Shown here in pieces: positions 23,821 through 32,955 of a DNA stretch of 64,000 bases (positions within the stretch are counted from its first letter, which is position 1; each line of letters opens with the position of its first letter). Origin of the DNA: Desulfogranum mediterraneum DSM 13871 (GTDB lineage: Bacteria; Desulfobacterota; Desulfobulbia; Desulfobulbales; Desulfobulbaceae); NCBI RefSeq assembly GCF_000429965.1, contig NZ_AUCW01000023.1:1-64000 (forward strand), read 5' to 3'. Position numbers and translations under genes: made by a program. Below the pieces are notes generated by a model that saw only the letters and a program-made list of their open reading frames with translations, was not told the DNA's origin and did no database searches.

Positions 23821-23836
23821 TGGCCAACTTCTTGCA
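23821..23836 (+). promoter_or_regulatory. Sigma-54 promoter of the ald-TRAP cluster
   Basis: TGGCCAACTTCTTGCA has TGGC at -24 and TTGCA at -12 with the exact 10-base gap between GG and GC, 81 bases before the ald ATG. The TyrR-like activator at 29900-31519 is the likely partner. Confidence 0.65.
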
Positions 23837-23916
23837 AACTCTCTCGCAACTGTCCGCCCCCCAGGGGAGGGCCCGTAGCTTCCCAGAAGATTATCCATCA
23901 GCAGTGAGGAACTATC

Positions 23917-25032
23917 ATGATCGTAGGCATACTCAAAGAAATCAAAGTAGCTGAAAGGCGCGTCAGCATGACCCCTGCCGGGGTTGTTACCATGATCCGC
24001 AACGGCCACAAGGTACTGGTGGAGAAGGCTGCCGGTGCCGGTGCCGGATACCCTGACAGCGAGTACCAGGCCGCAGGAGCCACCATCGTCGACACCCCTG
24101 CAGAGATCTTTGCCCAGTCTGAGATGGTGATGCACGTCAAGGAGCCCCAGCCCTCCGAATACGATCTGATCCGTGAAGATCAGATCGTCTTCACCTACCT
24201 CCATCTGGCCGCCGATGAACCCCAGACCAGGGCCCTTATCGCATCCAAGTCCATCGCCATCGCCTACGAGACCATAGAGAAGGATAACGGTTCACTGCCC
24301 CTGCTGGTGCCCATGAGTGAGGTTGCCGGTCGGATGGCTGCCCAGGAGGCAGCCAAGTACATCGAGATGCCCCAGGGCGGCCGTGGTATCCTCCTCGGCG
24401 GCGTCACCGGTGTAGAGCCTGCCACCGTGGTGGTCATCGGCGGGGGCGTGGTGGGCGTCAATGCCGCCAAGATGGCCTGTGGCCTTGGCGCCAAGGTCTA
24501 CATCCTGGACAAGAACCTGGAGCGCTTGGCCTACCTGGATGACATCATGCCTGCCAACTGTTTCCCGGTCATGTCCGATGAGATGACCCTGCGCAGGCTG
24601 GTCAAGGAGGCTGATGTGGTGATCGGAGCGGTGCTGGTGGCTGGTGCCAAGGCACCCAAGCTGCTCACCCGCGACATGCTCAAGGAGATGAAGGATGGCT
24701 CGGTGATCGTGGACGTCGCCATCGATCAGGGCGGCTGCTTCGAGACCTCCAGGCCCACCACCCATGATGACCCCTGCTTTGTGGTGGATGGGGTTATTCA
24801 CTACTGTGTGGCCAACATGCCCGGTGCCGTCGCCCGCACCTCCACCCGTGCCCTGACCAACGCCACCCTGCCCTATGCCGTCGAAATTGCCAACAAGGGT
24901 TGGCAACAGGCCATGCTGGACAACAGGGAGATCAAGCTGGGTGCCAATGTGGTCAAGGGTAAGGTGACCTACAGGGGCGTGGCCGAGGCCTTTGACCTGG
25001 AATGCGTTGATATTGATACCTTCCTGGGCTGA
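23917..25032 (+). CDS. ald: Alanine dehydrogenase
   Basis: NAD-dependent L-alanine dehydrogenase converts alanine to pyruvate and ammonium. The 371 residues match the family length. The N-terminal catalytic domain begins MIVGILKEIK and includes the substrate-binding GNGHKVLVE and HVKEPQPSEY segments. The Rossmann core shows VVVIGGGVVGVNAAKMA (about 170-186). The late block HYCVANMPGAVARTST is diagnostic. AGGA precedes the ATG. The gene is followed by TRAP transporter genes, so imported amino acids or amines can be channelled through alanine. Alanine dehydrogenase also regenerates pyruvate in taurine pathways, but no taurine aminotransferase is visible here. Confidence 0.95.
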   Translation: MIVGILKEIKVAERRVSMTPAGVVTMIRNGHKVLVEKAAGAGAGYPDSEYQAAGATIVDTPAEIFAQSEMVMHVKEPQPSEYDLIREDQIVFTYLHLAADEPQTRALIASKSIAIAYETIEKDNGSLPLLVPMSEVAGRMAAQEAAKYIEMPQGGRGILLGGVTGVEPATVVVIGGGVVGVNAAKMACGLGAKVYILDKNLERLAYLDDIMPANCFPVMSDEMTLRRLVKEADVVIGAVLVAGAKAPKLLTRDMLKEMKDGSVIVDVAIDQGGCFETSRPTTHDDPCFVVDGVIHYCVANMPGAVARTSTRALTNATLPYAVEIANKGWQQAMLDNREIKLGANVVKGKVTYRGVAEAFDLECVDIDTFLG

Positions 25033-25067
25033 AAACAGAGCAAGCCCCGGCCGCTTCGGTGTGCCGG

Positions 25068-25089
25068 AGGATTATACAGGCGTAATCCT
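25068..25089. other. Intercistronic stem-loop between ald and dctP
   Basis: AGGATTA (25068-25074) pairs with TAATCCT (25083-25089) around an 8-base loop. It may stabilise or process the shared transcript. Confidence 0.45.
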
Positions 25090-25126
25090 GCGCCATCAAC
25101 CAACCAATCGTAACAGGAGAATCGTT

Positions 25127-26155
25127 ATGAAGAGGAAGTCCTTACTGATAGGCCTTGTCCTGGCTGTTTCAATGGCTTTTCTGAGTTCAGCCATGGTCAC
25201 CGATACCATGGCCGGCAAGAAGAAGCATAGGTTGAAGATCGCCCAGACCCTCTATCCGTCGCCCAGTGCTCATATGGATTCCATTCATCGCATTGCCGAT
25301 GAGGTCAAGAAGCAGACCGACGGAAGAATCACCTTTAAGGTCTACGGACCTGAACTTGGCGACTGGAACGAGCTCAACGAGATGGTGAATCGCGGCGACA
25401 TCGACATGATGCTGAGCCCGATGTCAGCCACCTATGATCCCCGCTGGAATGTCACCTTTGCCCCCTATATCGTCACCGACTACAAGCAGGCAAAAGAGGT
25501 CTTTGGTCCGGGCGGTTTCATGGACGAGATGTTCCGCTCCTGGGCAAAAGACATCAACATGCACTGGCTTGGCACCTGGATCCAGGGGTTTGCCGGCATC
25601 AGCCTCAGCGCCCAGCCGGCCACCTCCCCGACAGAGGCCAAGGGGATCAAGGTCCGCACCCCGCCCATTGCAGCATTTGAGTGTTATCTGAAAAAACTTG
25701 GCTTCACTCCCAGCCTGATTCCCTACAGCGAAGTTCCCACCGCGATCAGCACCGGCGTGGTTGACGGCCAGGCCGGCGGTGGTCCGTTCCAGACCTACAG
25801 CTGCTGCAGGGATCTGAATAAGTACTTTGTCTACTATCGCGATTATGTCGAGGTCTGGGGCTACACCATTAATATGGATCGCTGGAACAAACTCGATGCG
25901 GCTGACCAGGAACTGATCCAGAAGATTGTCAGTGAAGAGGTTGCCAAGAGGATGGAGGGGGCAGAGCAGGAAGACCAGGAGTACCTCAAGAAGCTTGAGG
26001 AGCATGGTCTGACCGTTGTCGACCTGAGCGATACCCCGGATAAACTGATGACTGCCCGCGACTCCTGCCGGGAATGCTGGACAGAGCTGGATGAACTGGT
26101 CGGCAAGGAGTGGATGGACAAGATCCGTAAAGAAGTCGGCGTCAAGACAGAGTAG
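25127..26155 (+). CDS. TRAP transporter solute-binding protein (DctP family)
   Basis: ATG at 25127 with CAGGAG upstream gives 342 residues. The earlier open frame from 24992 overlaps ald and is not used. A signal peptide (about 1-30, to TMAGKK) is followed by the DctP fold: RLKIAQTLYP, ADEVKKQTDGRITFKVY, then the RTPPIAAFECYLKKLG block containing the conserved arginine that fixes a carboxylate. SEVPTAISTGVVDGQAGG follows. It delivers a carboxylate-bearing substrate from the periplasm to the DctQ/DctM pair downstream. The ald context suggests an amino acid or a related amine acid as ligand. Confidence 0.92.
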   Translation: MKRKSLLIGLVLAVSMAFLSSAMVTDTMAGKKKHRLKIAQTLYPSPSAHMDSIHRIADEVKKQTDGRITFKVYGPELGDWNELNEMVNRGDIDMMLSPMSATYDPRWNVTFAPYIVTDYKQAKEVFGPGGFMDEMFRSWAKDINMHWLGTWIQGFAGISLSAQPATSPTEAKGIKVRTPPIAAFECYLKKLGFTPSLIPYSEVPTAISTGVVDGQAGGGPFQTYSCCRDLNKYFVYYRDYVEVWGYTINMDRWNKLDAADQELIQKIVSEEVAKRMEGAEQEDQEYLKKLEEHGLTVVDLSDTPDKLMTARDSCRECWTELDELVGKEWMDKIRKEVGVKTE

Positions 26156-26295
26156 TCCTGGTAACAGCAGGGACAAAGCAGATGCCGGGCCCCCGGCATC
26201 TGCTCCAGGTGCAGAGGAAAACGGTTCAGCGGTTCATTTGATCGCATCTGATACCAGGGGCAGCCGTTGAGTGAGAACCAAAAAGGGGTGAATGC

Positions 26296-26814
26296 ATGTC
26301 AGCAATTACACAAGTAATACAACAGAGCGACACGGTGATACGGAGGTCGATGTCCGTCATCATCATCCTGGTCACGGTGTTGGCATCCTGCAGCATGCTG
26401 CTGCAGGTCATCGCACGCTATGTCTTTGAGATCGCCATTTCTGGTCTGGACGAACTGACCGGTCACATCGCCGTCTGGATGTACATGATGGGGGCGGCCT
26501 ACGGCAGTCTCAACAAGACCCAGATCAAGGCCGAGATGGTCCATCTTTTTATTAAGAACAGGAAGGCGTTGTGCTGCATTCGGGCTCTGACCACGCTCAT
26601 CGGCGCCGTAATCGCCGGCTACATGGTTACCTGGAGTTATGGCTACGTGAAGTGGAGCTTGCTGAAACATGAAGTCACCCCCACCCTCCAGCTCCCGACC
26701 GTCATCTTTCAGGTTTCCATCCTCATAGGGGCGGTACTCATGGTCATCTACTTCCTGCGGGAAGCGGTTGATCACCTCCTGGAAGCCTTTCACCCACCCT
26801 CTGCAACGAATTAA
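26296..26814 (+). CDS. TRAP transporter small permease (DctQ family)
   Basis: The 172-residue protein has four membrane helices and the DctQ hallmark in the second (VIARYVFEIAISGLDELTGH, a variant of the usual RYVF-x-W-xEE). It partners DctM in the inner membrane. It lies 140 bases after the binding protein, with 10 bases to the DctM start; GGGGTG is upstream. Confidence 0.88.
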   Translation: MSAITQVIQQSDTVIRRSMSVIIILVTVLASCSMLLQVIARYVFEIAISGLDELTGHIAVWMYMMGAAYGSLNKTQIKAEMVHLFIKNRKALCCIRALTTLIGAVIAGYMVTWSYGYVKWSLLKHEVTPTLQLPTVIFQVSILIGAVLMVIYFLREAVDHLLEAFHPPSATN

Positions 26815-26824
26815 GGAGTCTCCC

Positions 26825-28126
26825 ATGGTTACCCTTGCAATTGGTCTTGGCATCCTCATCGTACTGATGGTCTTAGGCGTACCCGTGGCCATGGCCTTTG
26901 GTGCGATGGCCATTTACCTGTCCACCAGCTTCGACATCAGCTCTCGCCTGCTCATTCCCACGGCCTTTTACCAGGTCAAGTCGGTGGTCTTGCTGACCAT
27001 CCCCTTTTTCATCCTGGTCGGTACCCTGATGAGTACCGGCGGTCTGGCCGAACGTTTGATTGATTTTGTCAACTCGTTCGCCGGTCGGGTCCGCGGCGGC
27101 CTGGGGGCCGTGACCGTGGTCGCCTGCGCCATGTTCGGTTCCATCGGCGGTTCCTGCTCCTCTGCCGTTGCCGCCATCGGCACCATCATGATCCCCAGGA
27201 TGGAGGAAAACGGTTATTCACGCGGTTACTGTACCGCCCTGGTTGCCTGCTCCTCGATCCTGGGTCAGCTGATCCCGCCCAGCGTCCCCATGATCCTGTT
27301 CGCCCTGGTCACCTACCAGTCCATTCCCGGTTGCTGGTTGGCAACCATCGGCCCCGGGATCCTGGTCATCACCATCTTTTGCATCTTCAACTACTTCATG
27401 GTCCGCAAGATGCCGATCAAGACCATGCCCAAGCTGGACCTTAGAGACCAGTTGACCGAGGTTCGCCAGGCCACAGGTCGGGCCAGTCTGGCCCTGCTGC
27501 TGCCTGTCCTCATCCTGGGTGGCATCTACGGGGGCATCGCCACCCCGACCGAGATGGCCTGTATCTCGGTGTTCTATGTTATTCCGGTGAGCATGTTCGT
27601 CTATAAGAGCCTGAGTCTCAGGGATTTGGGACGCTCCATCGTCTCGGGAGCCACCACCACCGGCGTGCTTATCCTGATGTTCTTCTTTGTGATGATCAAC
27701 ACCCGGATCATGACCATGGAGCAGCTGCCCCAGGAGATGGCCACCTGGATCATGACCGTTTCCCCAAATAAATATGTGCTTCTGCTCATGGTCAATCTCT
27801 TTCTGCTGGGCATCGGCATGGTGATGGATGACATCAGCGGAACGGTCATTGCCGCAGCCCTGCTCTTTCCGGTCATGGAAAAAATCGGCATCCACCCGCT
27901 CCACTTTGCCGCAATCCTGGGTGTCAACCTGGGGCTGGGGAATGTGACTCCGCCGACCGCGCCCATTCTCTACCTTGCAGGCAGGATCGGCCGCTGTCAG
28001 ATCGAACATTACCTCAAACCCGCCCTGATCCTGATGTACCTGGGGATGCTGCCGGTTGTCCTCTTGGTGACCTACTGGCCGGGCTTGTCGCTCTTTCTGC
28101 CGACCCTGTTCGGTTATGTAAAATAA
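26825..28126 (+). CDS. TRAP transporter large permease (DctM family)
   Basis: AAGGAG lies eight bases before the ATG at 26825, giving 433 residues; the frame extends upstream but overlaps dctQ. About 12 spans are seen. Family blocks include GVPVAMAFGAMAIY, the glycine-rich FGSIGGSCSSAVAAIGTIMI, YGGIATPTEMACISVFY and NLGLGNVTPPTAPILYL. It uses a sodium gradient to move the ligand of the DctP protein. It is the last clear member of the ald-dctPQM cluster. Confidence 0.93.
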   Translation: MVTLAIGLGILIVLMVLGVPVAMAFGAMAIYLSTSFDISSRLLIPTAFYQVKSVVLLTIPFFILVGTLMSTGGLAERLIDFVNSFAGRVRGGLGAVTVVACAMFGSIGGSCSSAVAAIGTIMIPRMEENGYSRGYCTALVACSSILGQLIPPSVPMILFALVTYQSIPGCWLATIGPGILVITIFCIFNYFMVRKMPIKTMPKLDLRDQLTEVRQATGRASLALLLPVLILGGIYGGIATPTEMACISVFYVIPVSMFVYKSLSLRDLGRSIVSGATTTGVLILMFFFVMINTRIMTMEQLPQEMATWIMTVSPNKYVLLLMVNLFLLGIGMVMDDISGTVIAAALLFPVMEKIGIHPLHFAAILGVNLGLGNVTPPTAPILYLAGRIGRCQIEHYLKPALILMYLGMLPVVLLVTYWPGLSLFLPTLFGYVK

Positions 28127-28384
28127 GGGGATTGGGATCACTGGGGAGTCAGAGGCGCAGGGAAGACGGGCGAGAGAGGGTACATCTTTCTGCCTCGAGC
28201 CGAGGAGACTGCTTTTTTTACCCCTTTGGGTGAATCTCAAGCAGTCCCCTTGCATCGCCTCGATAGCTGCTGTTTCTGCTCTGGCGGAGTTTGAGTGGTA
28301 ATCAGATTATATTTTGCCGGTGCCCCGGGCAGATTGCCGCCTCCACGGCAGCGGTAAAAATGAGCATGTCCAAGGAGAAGACAG
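28127..28384. other. Intergenic region with a long hairpin
   Basis: Around 28208-28251, GACTGCTT and AAGCAGTC enclose a second hairpin ACCC/GGGT. No T-tract follows. It probably ends or processes the TRAP transcript before the binding-protein gene. Confidence 0.4.
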
Positions 28385-29635
28385 ATGAAGAGACTCGGTA
28401 TCACCTTTTGCGGCTGTATCTTTGCCCTATCCGTAGCAGGCAACAGCTTTGCTCAGGATGTTAAGGTCGGAACACTTTTTGATCACAGCGGTGCCCTTCA
28501 GGACTGGGGGGAGAGACACCAGAATGCAGCTGAGCTGGCGGCCGAACAGCTGAACAGGGCCGGCTGGACCATCTCTCTGGTGCATGGAGACAGTCAGTCC
28601 TCTGCCGAGGCCGCCAAAAAGGCGGCTCTCCGGCTCGTTGAAGAGGATAAGGTCCTGGCAATCCTGGGATCATCATCCAGCGGGGTCGTCGTCCCGGTGG
28701 CGGAGTCGGTTACCATTCCCCATGGGATCCTGATGATCTCACCCGGAGCCACCGCTCCCTATATATCAACGCTGCAGGATGACCAGGGAAAAGATCTGCT
28801 CTTCCGTACCTGTCCGTCGGACAAGCTCCAGGGCGTGGTCCTCGGCAAATTGGCGGCCGGCCTCTACTCCACCGCCTCCATTCTCTATGTGGACAACCCC
28901 TACGGCCAGGGACTGGCCAGACAGTTCCAGCACTCCTTTGAGAAACGCGGCGGCCTGGCCACCATGGTCCCCCACGGTGAGGAGGTGGCCTCGTCCTATG
29001 TCAGTGAACTTCGCAGTGCCTTTTCTCGAAAGTACGGCTCCAAACCCATGCTTGCAGGCAAGTTTGATGTGCTCTGCGCCTTCAGTTATCCGGAACATGC
29101 CAAGATCTATATCAAGGAAGGCATAGAGGTCTTCCACGGTAAGAATTTCCTCTTTAGCGACGGCACCAAATCCGAAAAACTGATCCAGGAAGTAGGGGCG
29201 GACAAGCTGGAAGGTATGATGGGGACGGCACCGGGAGGCGGCTCCGGCTCCGGCTTTGAAAAGTTTAAGGCCTTTTATACCGTAAAGTATGCCGATTTCC
29301 CTGCAAGTCCGTTTATTGCAAACGCCTACGATGCCGCCGCCCTGGTGGGGCTGGCCTCCTACGCTGTTCAGGCAAAGGGACAGGAACTGAGCTCGCAGAG
29401 TATCAGGGATCAGTTGCGGGAGGTGGCCAATCCTCCGGGTATTTTTGTCGGTCCGGGTGAATTCGAAACAGCCTTCAGGCTTCTTGATATGGGGAAAGCC
29501 ATTAACTACGAAGGCGCCTCCGGTAATGTTGATTTTGACAGCAACGGCGACGTGGTAACCCCGATCGAGGTGTGGAAGATAGAAAATGGAAAAATAGTCA
29601 CCTTCCGGATCGAATCGCAGATTCCGGAGGAGTAG
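28385..29635 (+). CDS. Orphan branched-chain-amino-acid-type ABC binding protein
   Basis: The 416-residue protein has a signal peptide (about 1-24, ending SFAQD) and the type I periplasmic-binding fold of the LivJ/Peripla_BP_6 family. Features include VGTLFDHSGALQDWG, ALRLVEEDKVLAILGSSSSG, ILMISPGATAP and YVDNPYGQGLARQF. AAGGAG precedes the ATG. No ABC permease or ATPase genes are nearby. It lies between a TRAP transporter and a TyrR-like activator, so it may act as a ligand presenter to a sensor, or work with a distant permease. Ligand unknown; amino acids or amides are usual. Confidence 0.88.
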   Translation: MKRLGITFCGCIFALSVAGNSFAQDVKVGTLFDHSGALQDWGERHQNAAELAAEQLNRAGWTISLVHGDSQSSAEAAKKAALRLVEEDKVLAILGSSSSGVVVPVAESVTIPHGILMISPGATAPYISTLQDDQGKDLLFRTCPSDKLQGVVLGKLAAGLYSTASILYVDNPYGQGLARQFQHSFEKRGGLATMVPHGEEVASSYVSELRSAFSRKYGSKPMLAGKFDVLCAFSYPEHAKIYIKEGIEVFHGKNFLFSDGTKSEKLIQEVGADKLEGMMGTAPGGGSGSGFEKFKAFYTVKYADFPASPFIANAYDAAALVGLASYAVQAKGQELSSQSIRDQLREVANPPGIFVGPGEFETAFRLLDMGKAINYEGASGNVDFDSNGDVVTPIEVWKIENGKIVTFRIESQIPEE

Positions 29636-29779
29636 CCCTGCTGGCCCTGCCTGGCCTCCCTTGCCCGGGGCGAAGGTAGGGCCCGGGCCCCGGATGAACG
29701 GGGCCCGGGGGGGCCTGGTTCTTCTCCAGCTTTTGCCAACAGCAGGGAGAAGAGGTATCATGGTGATGGCAGGGGGGGT

Positions 29780-29808
29780 GATCGAAATATCTATTTCAAG
29801 GTACCCTC
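29780..29808 (+). repeat. Solo right end of the 141-bp MITE
   Basis: GATCGAAATATCTATTTCA and then AGGTACCCT match the last 30 bases of the element at 48591-48731. The left part was not recognised. Confidence 0.5.
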
Positions 29809-29899
29809 AAGGGACATACAATCCAGCAGACAGAGGCACCGGGAGTTTTCGGGCCTGCCCGGAAGGAGCGCACTGCCAGAACATAACCAGGTGGGACTC

Positions 29900-31519
29900 G
29901 TGACCGAAAACCCCAAATTTAAGCTTCTTTTTGATGATCGCGTTGGCATCGTTTTTGATATAGCCGGCCTGATGGCCCGGCAGGGGCTGAATATCATAGC
30001 CATGGAGGTGGAGCAAAAAGGGAGCTTTGCTCAAGTCTCTCTTGAGATAGAGCGACCCCAGACCCTTGAACTGGAATCACTGCGGCGTCTGTTTGCAAGC
30101 CTTCCCGGGATCAAGAGCGAGAGAGTCGTGGGGTTGTTGCCCCGGGAAATACGGCAAAAGTGGTTTCGGACCCTCTTTGACGGCATGAGCGAGGGCATCA
30201 TCTCCATCGATGCAAAAGGCGTCATCAACACCATCAACGCGGTCGCCTGTCAAATCCTGGGGCAGGTCTACGACGAGATCATTGGCCACCACATCAGTGA
30301 ACTGAGTCCCAAGGACTCCATCCTGCTGGAATGCATCGAGAAAAAGATCCCGATCAGCAGGAGAAAGATGATCGTTACAGATACCGGCAGAGTCGAATTC
30401 TACGGATCCGCCAAACTGATTAACGACTCACAGGGCAATCTGGTCGGTGCCGTCCTCCTGATGAAGGATATCAGAGAGGTCAGGAAGATGGTCGATGCCG
30501 TCTCAACCCCGCTGGCGCTCACCTTTGACGATTTTATCGGCCAGAGTCCGGCTATTAAAAACCTTATTACCTTTGCCAGGAAGATTGCCAATACCGGTGC
30601 CATTGTTTCCATCACCGGCGAAAGCGGTACAGGCAAGGAACTCTTTGCCAAGGCCCTGCATTATGAAAGCGGCAGAACCGGGCCGTTTATTCCCATTAAC
30701 TGTGCTGCCCTGCCGGAAGCGCTCATTGAAAGCGAACTTTTCGGTCACGTTGACGGCGCCTTCACCGGAGCGAGGGCAAAGGGGAAGCCGGGCCTGTTTG
30801 AGGCTGCCGGCGATGGTACCATCTTTCTCGATGAGATCGGCGACATGCCCCCGGGAACACAGGCCAAAATACTCAGGGTACTCCAGGAGGGCTTTATCCG
30901 GCGTATCGGCGGTGTTCAGGAGATTCCGGTGAATGCCCGGGTGATCACGGCCACCAACAAGAATCTTTGGGAGATGACGCAGCAGAACAAGTTTCGTGAG
31001 GATCTCTTTTACCGCATCAATGTATTCAACATTCTGATACCACCCTTGCGGGAACGGCTGATGGACATCCCTCCCCTGGCAACCGATTTTCTTCACCAGT
31101 TCAACCGCAAGTTGTCCAAGGCAGATCAGACCATTAACAAGGGGGCCATGGCCAAACTCTACAACCACTCTTGGCCCGGCAATGTCCGGGAATTGAAAAA
31201 TGTGATCGAGCGAGCCGCCGTTCTCAGCGACGGCGAGGACATCGCGGTGGATGCGATCCTTCTCAGCCATGAGGCTGCAGATCCAGGTTGTCCTGAGTCA
31301 GTCCCCGGCATTAGCGGCAACAACAATTCGCTGAAAGAACAGGTGGGTTCCTATGAGGTGGCGATTTTACTCGATACCCTCAATGCAACCCCCAGTATTC
31401 GTGAGGCTGCCCGACAGCTTGGGGTCTCACACACCGGGCTTCTTAAAAAAATTAAGAAATACCAACTCCACGGTGGCAGCAACAAGAACCAGTGGAGCAA
31501 GAATAAGCCGAGAGCATAA
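29900..31519 (+). CDS. TyrR-like sigma-54 activator: ACT-PAS-AAA-HTH
   Basis: GTG at 29900 follows AGGTGG with five bases between; GTG at 29891 is an alternative start. The order is an N-terminal ACT domain (about 5-80, LLFDDRVGIVFDIAGLMARQG), PAS (about 85-200) and an AAA+ ATPase. The ATPase has Walker A GESGTGKE, the sigma-54 contact motif GAFTGA, and Walker B TIFLDEIGD. A Fis/TyrR-type helix-turn-helix follows at about 490-525 (SIREAARQLGVSHTGLLKKI). Unlike E. coli TyrR, the GAFTGA loop is intact, so it should activate sigma-54 promoters. The ACT domain usually senses amino acids. The ald-TRAP promoter at 23821 is its most likely target. Confidence 0.92.
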   Translation: MTENPKFKLLFDDRVGIVFDIAGLMARQGLNIIAMEVEQKGSFAQVSLEIERPQTLELESLRRLFASLPGIKSERVVGLLPREIRQKWFRTLFDGMSEGIISIDAKGVINTINAVACQILGQVYDEIIGHHISELSPKDSILLECIEKKIPISRRKMIVTDTGRVEFYGSAKLINDSQGNLVGAVLLMKDIREVRKMVDAVSTPLALTFDDFIGQSPAIKNLITFARKIANTGAIVSITGESGTGKELFAKALHYESGRTGPFIPINCAALPEALIESELFGHVDGAFTGARAKGKPGLFEAAGDGTIFLDEIGDMPPGTQAKILRVLQEGFIRRIGGVQEIPVNARVITATNKNLWEMTQQNKFREDLFYRINVFNILIPPLRERLMDIPPLATDFLHQFNRKLSKADQTINKGAMAKLYNHSWPGNVRELKNVIERAAVLSDGEDIAVDAILLSHEAADPGCPESVPGISGNNNSLKEQVGSYEVAILLDTLNATPSIREAARQLGVSHTGLLKKIKKYQLHGGSNKNQWSKNKPRA

Positions 31520-31840
31520 AGGCTCAGCTGTTCAGGATGTACTGAAATCCCCCTGCAAGGTTGAAGAGCCTTTTCAACGCCCCCCCCCTCCTTCCCCCTG
31601 ATAGTAGCCACTACCCAGAAAAGAGTGAGGTAGCTAAAAGCAGATCCCCCCTTGCAGTTTTTCAGGAATTGATCCTGACACCAGGCTGCTCCCCCTTCTT
31701 CATGATCTCCTGTGACAGCTGTTGTCCGAAATTCCGGAATGTTGGAATGGAGGTGTTGCTTTTTCTGGAAAATGCAGGGTGACCAATGGAGCTCCTGTGC
31801 TAGTGATTTGTTATTATGCAATATTTTGTAATTTTTTGGT
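31520..31840. other. Non-coding region
   Basis: After a small GTTGAA/TTCAAC hairpin near 31560 nothing further is identified. It leads into the sigma-54 site at 31841. Confidence 0.35.
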
Positions 31841-31856
31841 TGGGTCGTAATTTGCA
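31841..31856 (+). promoter_or_regulatory. Sigma-54 promoter of the third PEP-CTERM gene
   Basis: TGGGTCGTAATTTGCA has GG and GC with a 10-base gap and a perfect TTGCA at -12, 71 bases before the ATG at 31927. Confidence 0.6.
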
Positions 31857-31926
31857 TAGTTTATTGTAACAGCCAAGTTGAGCGTTTTACGTCTTTTGCC
31901 AAGAAACCTGAGACAGGGGGTTGCTT

Positions 31927-32619
31927 ATGAAGAGACTAAAGCTTGTTTCTGTAGGGGCTGTTGGGTCCATCCTATTCACTCTTGCTGTAGCTCAGGCTGG
32001 ATTAATAGGGGTAAGCGGGCCTCTGAGCTCTAAAGGAAATGCGGCCCAAATCATCTCTGCACCGGATAATGTTCTTGACGATGCAAGTTATGGTGGGGAA
32101 GAGAATAACGCCATGCAGGGCTTTGACGAAGCCCAGGGCGTGCGCACAGTAATGGATTATCTCGTCGATGGCGGTGTCGTTGCTGCCGGGACCCTTGTTG
32201 CCAGCCACATGATCTTTCTTAATTCACCCAGCAGGGAGAGGGTCACCCACAATGATGTTGAGTGGACCTTTGACGGGGAGATACTTGGTGTTATGTCGGA
32301 TACATGGGGAGTCTATGAGGCTTCCTCCACCTGGCAGCTGGGTGCATTCGGCACAGACTATACCGGTGCCTTCGGTACTCCGGCCGGGCAGGTTCCCTCG
32401 TTCAGATATCGTGGCTTTGAGGGGGGAGATGGCTACAGCTTTTTGAGCAATGTCCTGACTGTCTCCATGACCGTGACAGAGCCGGGTGACTGGATTAGAG
32501 TGCTTACCCGTAGCGCCAACGATGAGCAGAGACCCGTACCCGAACCCCGCACCATGCTCCTCTTAGGGGCAGGGCTTGCCGGACTTGCCTCCCTATCCAG
32601 AAGGTCTAAGTCTAAATAA
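31927..32619 (+). CDS. PEP-CTERM sorted protein (230 aa)
   Basis: ATG at 31927 follows AGGGGG; the TTG six bases earlier is not needed. The signal peptide (about 1-24, LFTLAVAQA) is followed by an about 180-residue domain rich in aspartate and glycine (DDASYGGEENNAMQGFDEAQ; VEWTFDGEILGVMSD). The protein ends with the exosortase signal VPEPRTMLLLGAGLA and then SRRSKSK. It is related in tail, not in body, to the two PEP-CTERM proteins at 19.8-21.5 kb. A terminator follows (32645-32672). Confidence 0.87.
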   Translation: MKRLKLVSVGAVGSILFTLAVAQAGLIGVSGPLSSKGNAAQIISAPDNVLDDASYGGEENNAMQGFDEAQGVRTVMDYLVDGGVVAAGTLVASHMIFLNSPSRERVTHNDVEWTFDGEILGVMSDTWGVYEASSTWQLGAFGTDYTGAFGTPAGQVPSFRYRGFEGGDGYSFLSNVLTVSMTVTEPGDWIRVLTRSANDEQRPVPEPRTMLLLGAGLAGLASLSRRSKSK

Positions 32620-32644
32620 CTTCATAATACCGTAATTCTCTTTG

Positions 32645-32672
32645 GCAGGGTCCTCTAGGGCCCTGTTTTTTT
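32645..32672 (+). terminator. Intrinsic terminator of the third PEP-CTERM gene
   Basis: GCAGGGTCC and GGGCCCTG pair (one G-T), followed by seven T. Confidence 0.78.
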
Positions 32673-32827
32673 GTTCCCGCGTCTTTCCCGCCGGGCTCTG
32701 CACCCCCTTGCCAGCACCTGCCTTTCCCATGACCGAGAGCTTCAGGCTGATGTTTTGGCCCTGCCTCTTTCACCCTGCTTGCGTCCGGCAGCGGTCAAGG
32801 TTGCCCCTGGTTCTTTCTCGGTCTTAA

Positions 32828-32955
32828 GGGCCTCTTGAATACCTGCTCTTTTGCCCCGACTCGGTGTTGTTCTTGAAATTATCTTAATATATCAGTTGGA
32901 TGCATGCTGGAAAGTTCTCTCTTCCCTTGATCCTGGATCATTATTCAAGATCCCC
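32828..32955 (+). repeat. Degenerate MITE copy
   Basis: GGGCCTCTTGAATA at the left, ATATATCAG-TGGATGCATGCTGG in the middle and CATTATTCAAGATCCCC at the right align with the 141-bp element. It is shortened to about 128 bp. Confidence 0.5.

Noticed and set aside
24292-24906. 204-codon minus-strand frame
   Set aside because: Antisense shadow of alanine dehydrogenase.
27218-28255. 345-codon minus-strand frame
   Set aside because: Antisense shadow of dctM, histidine/glutamine-rich.
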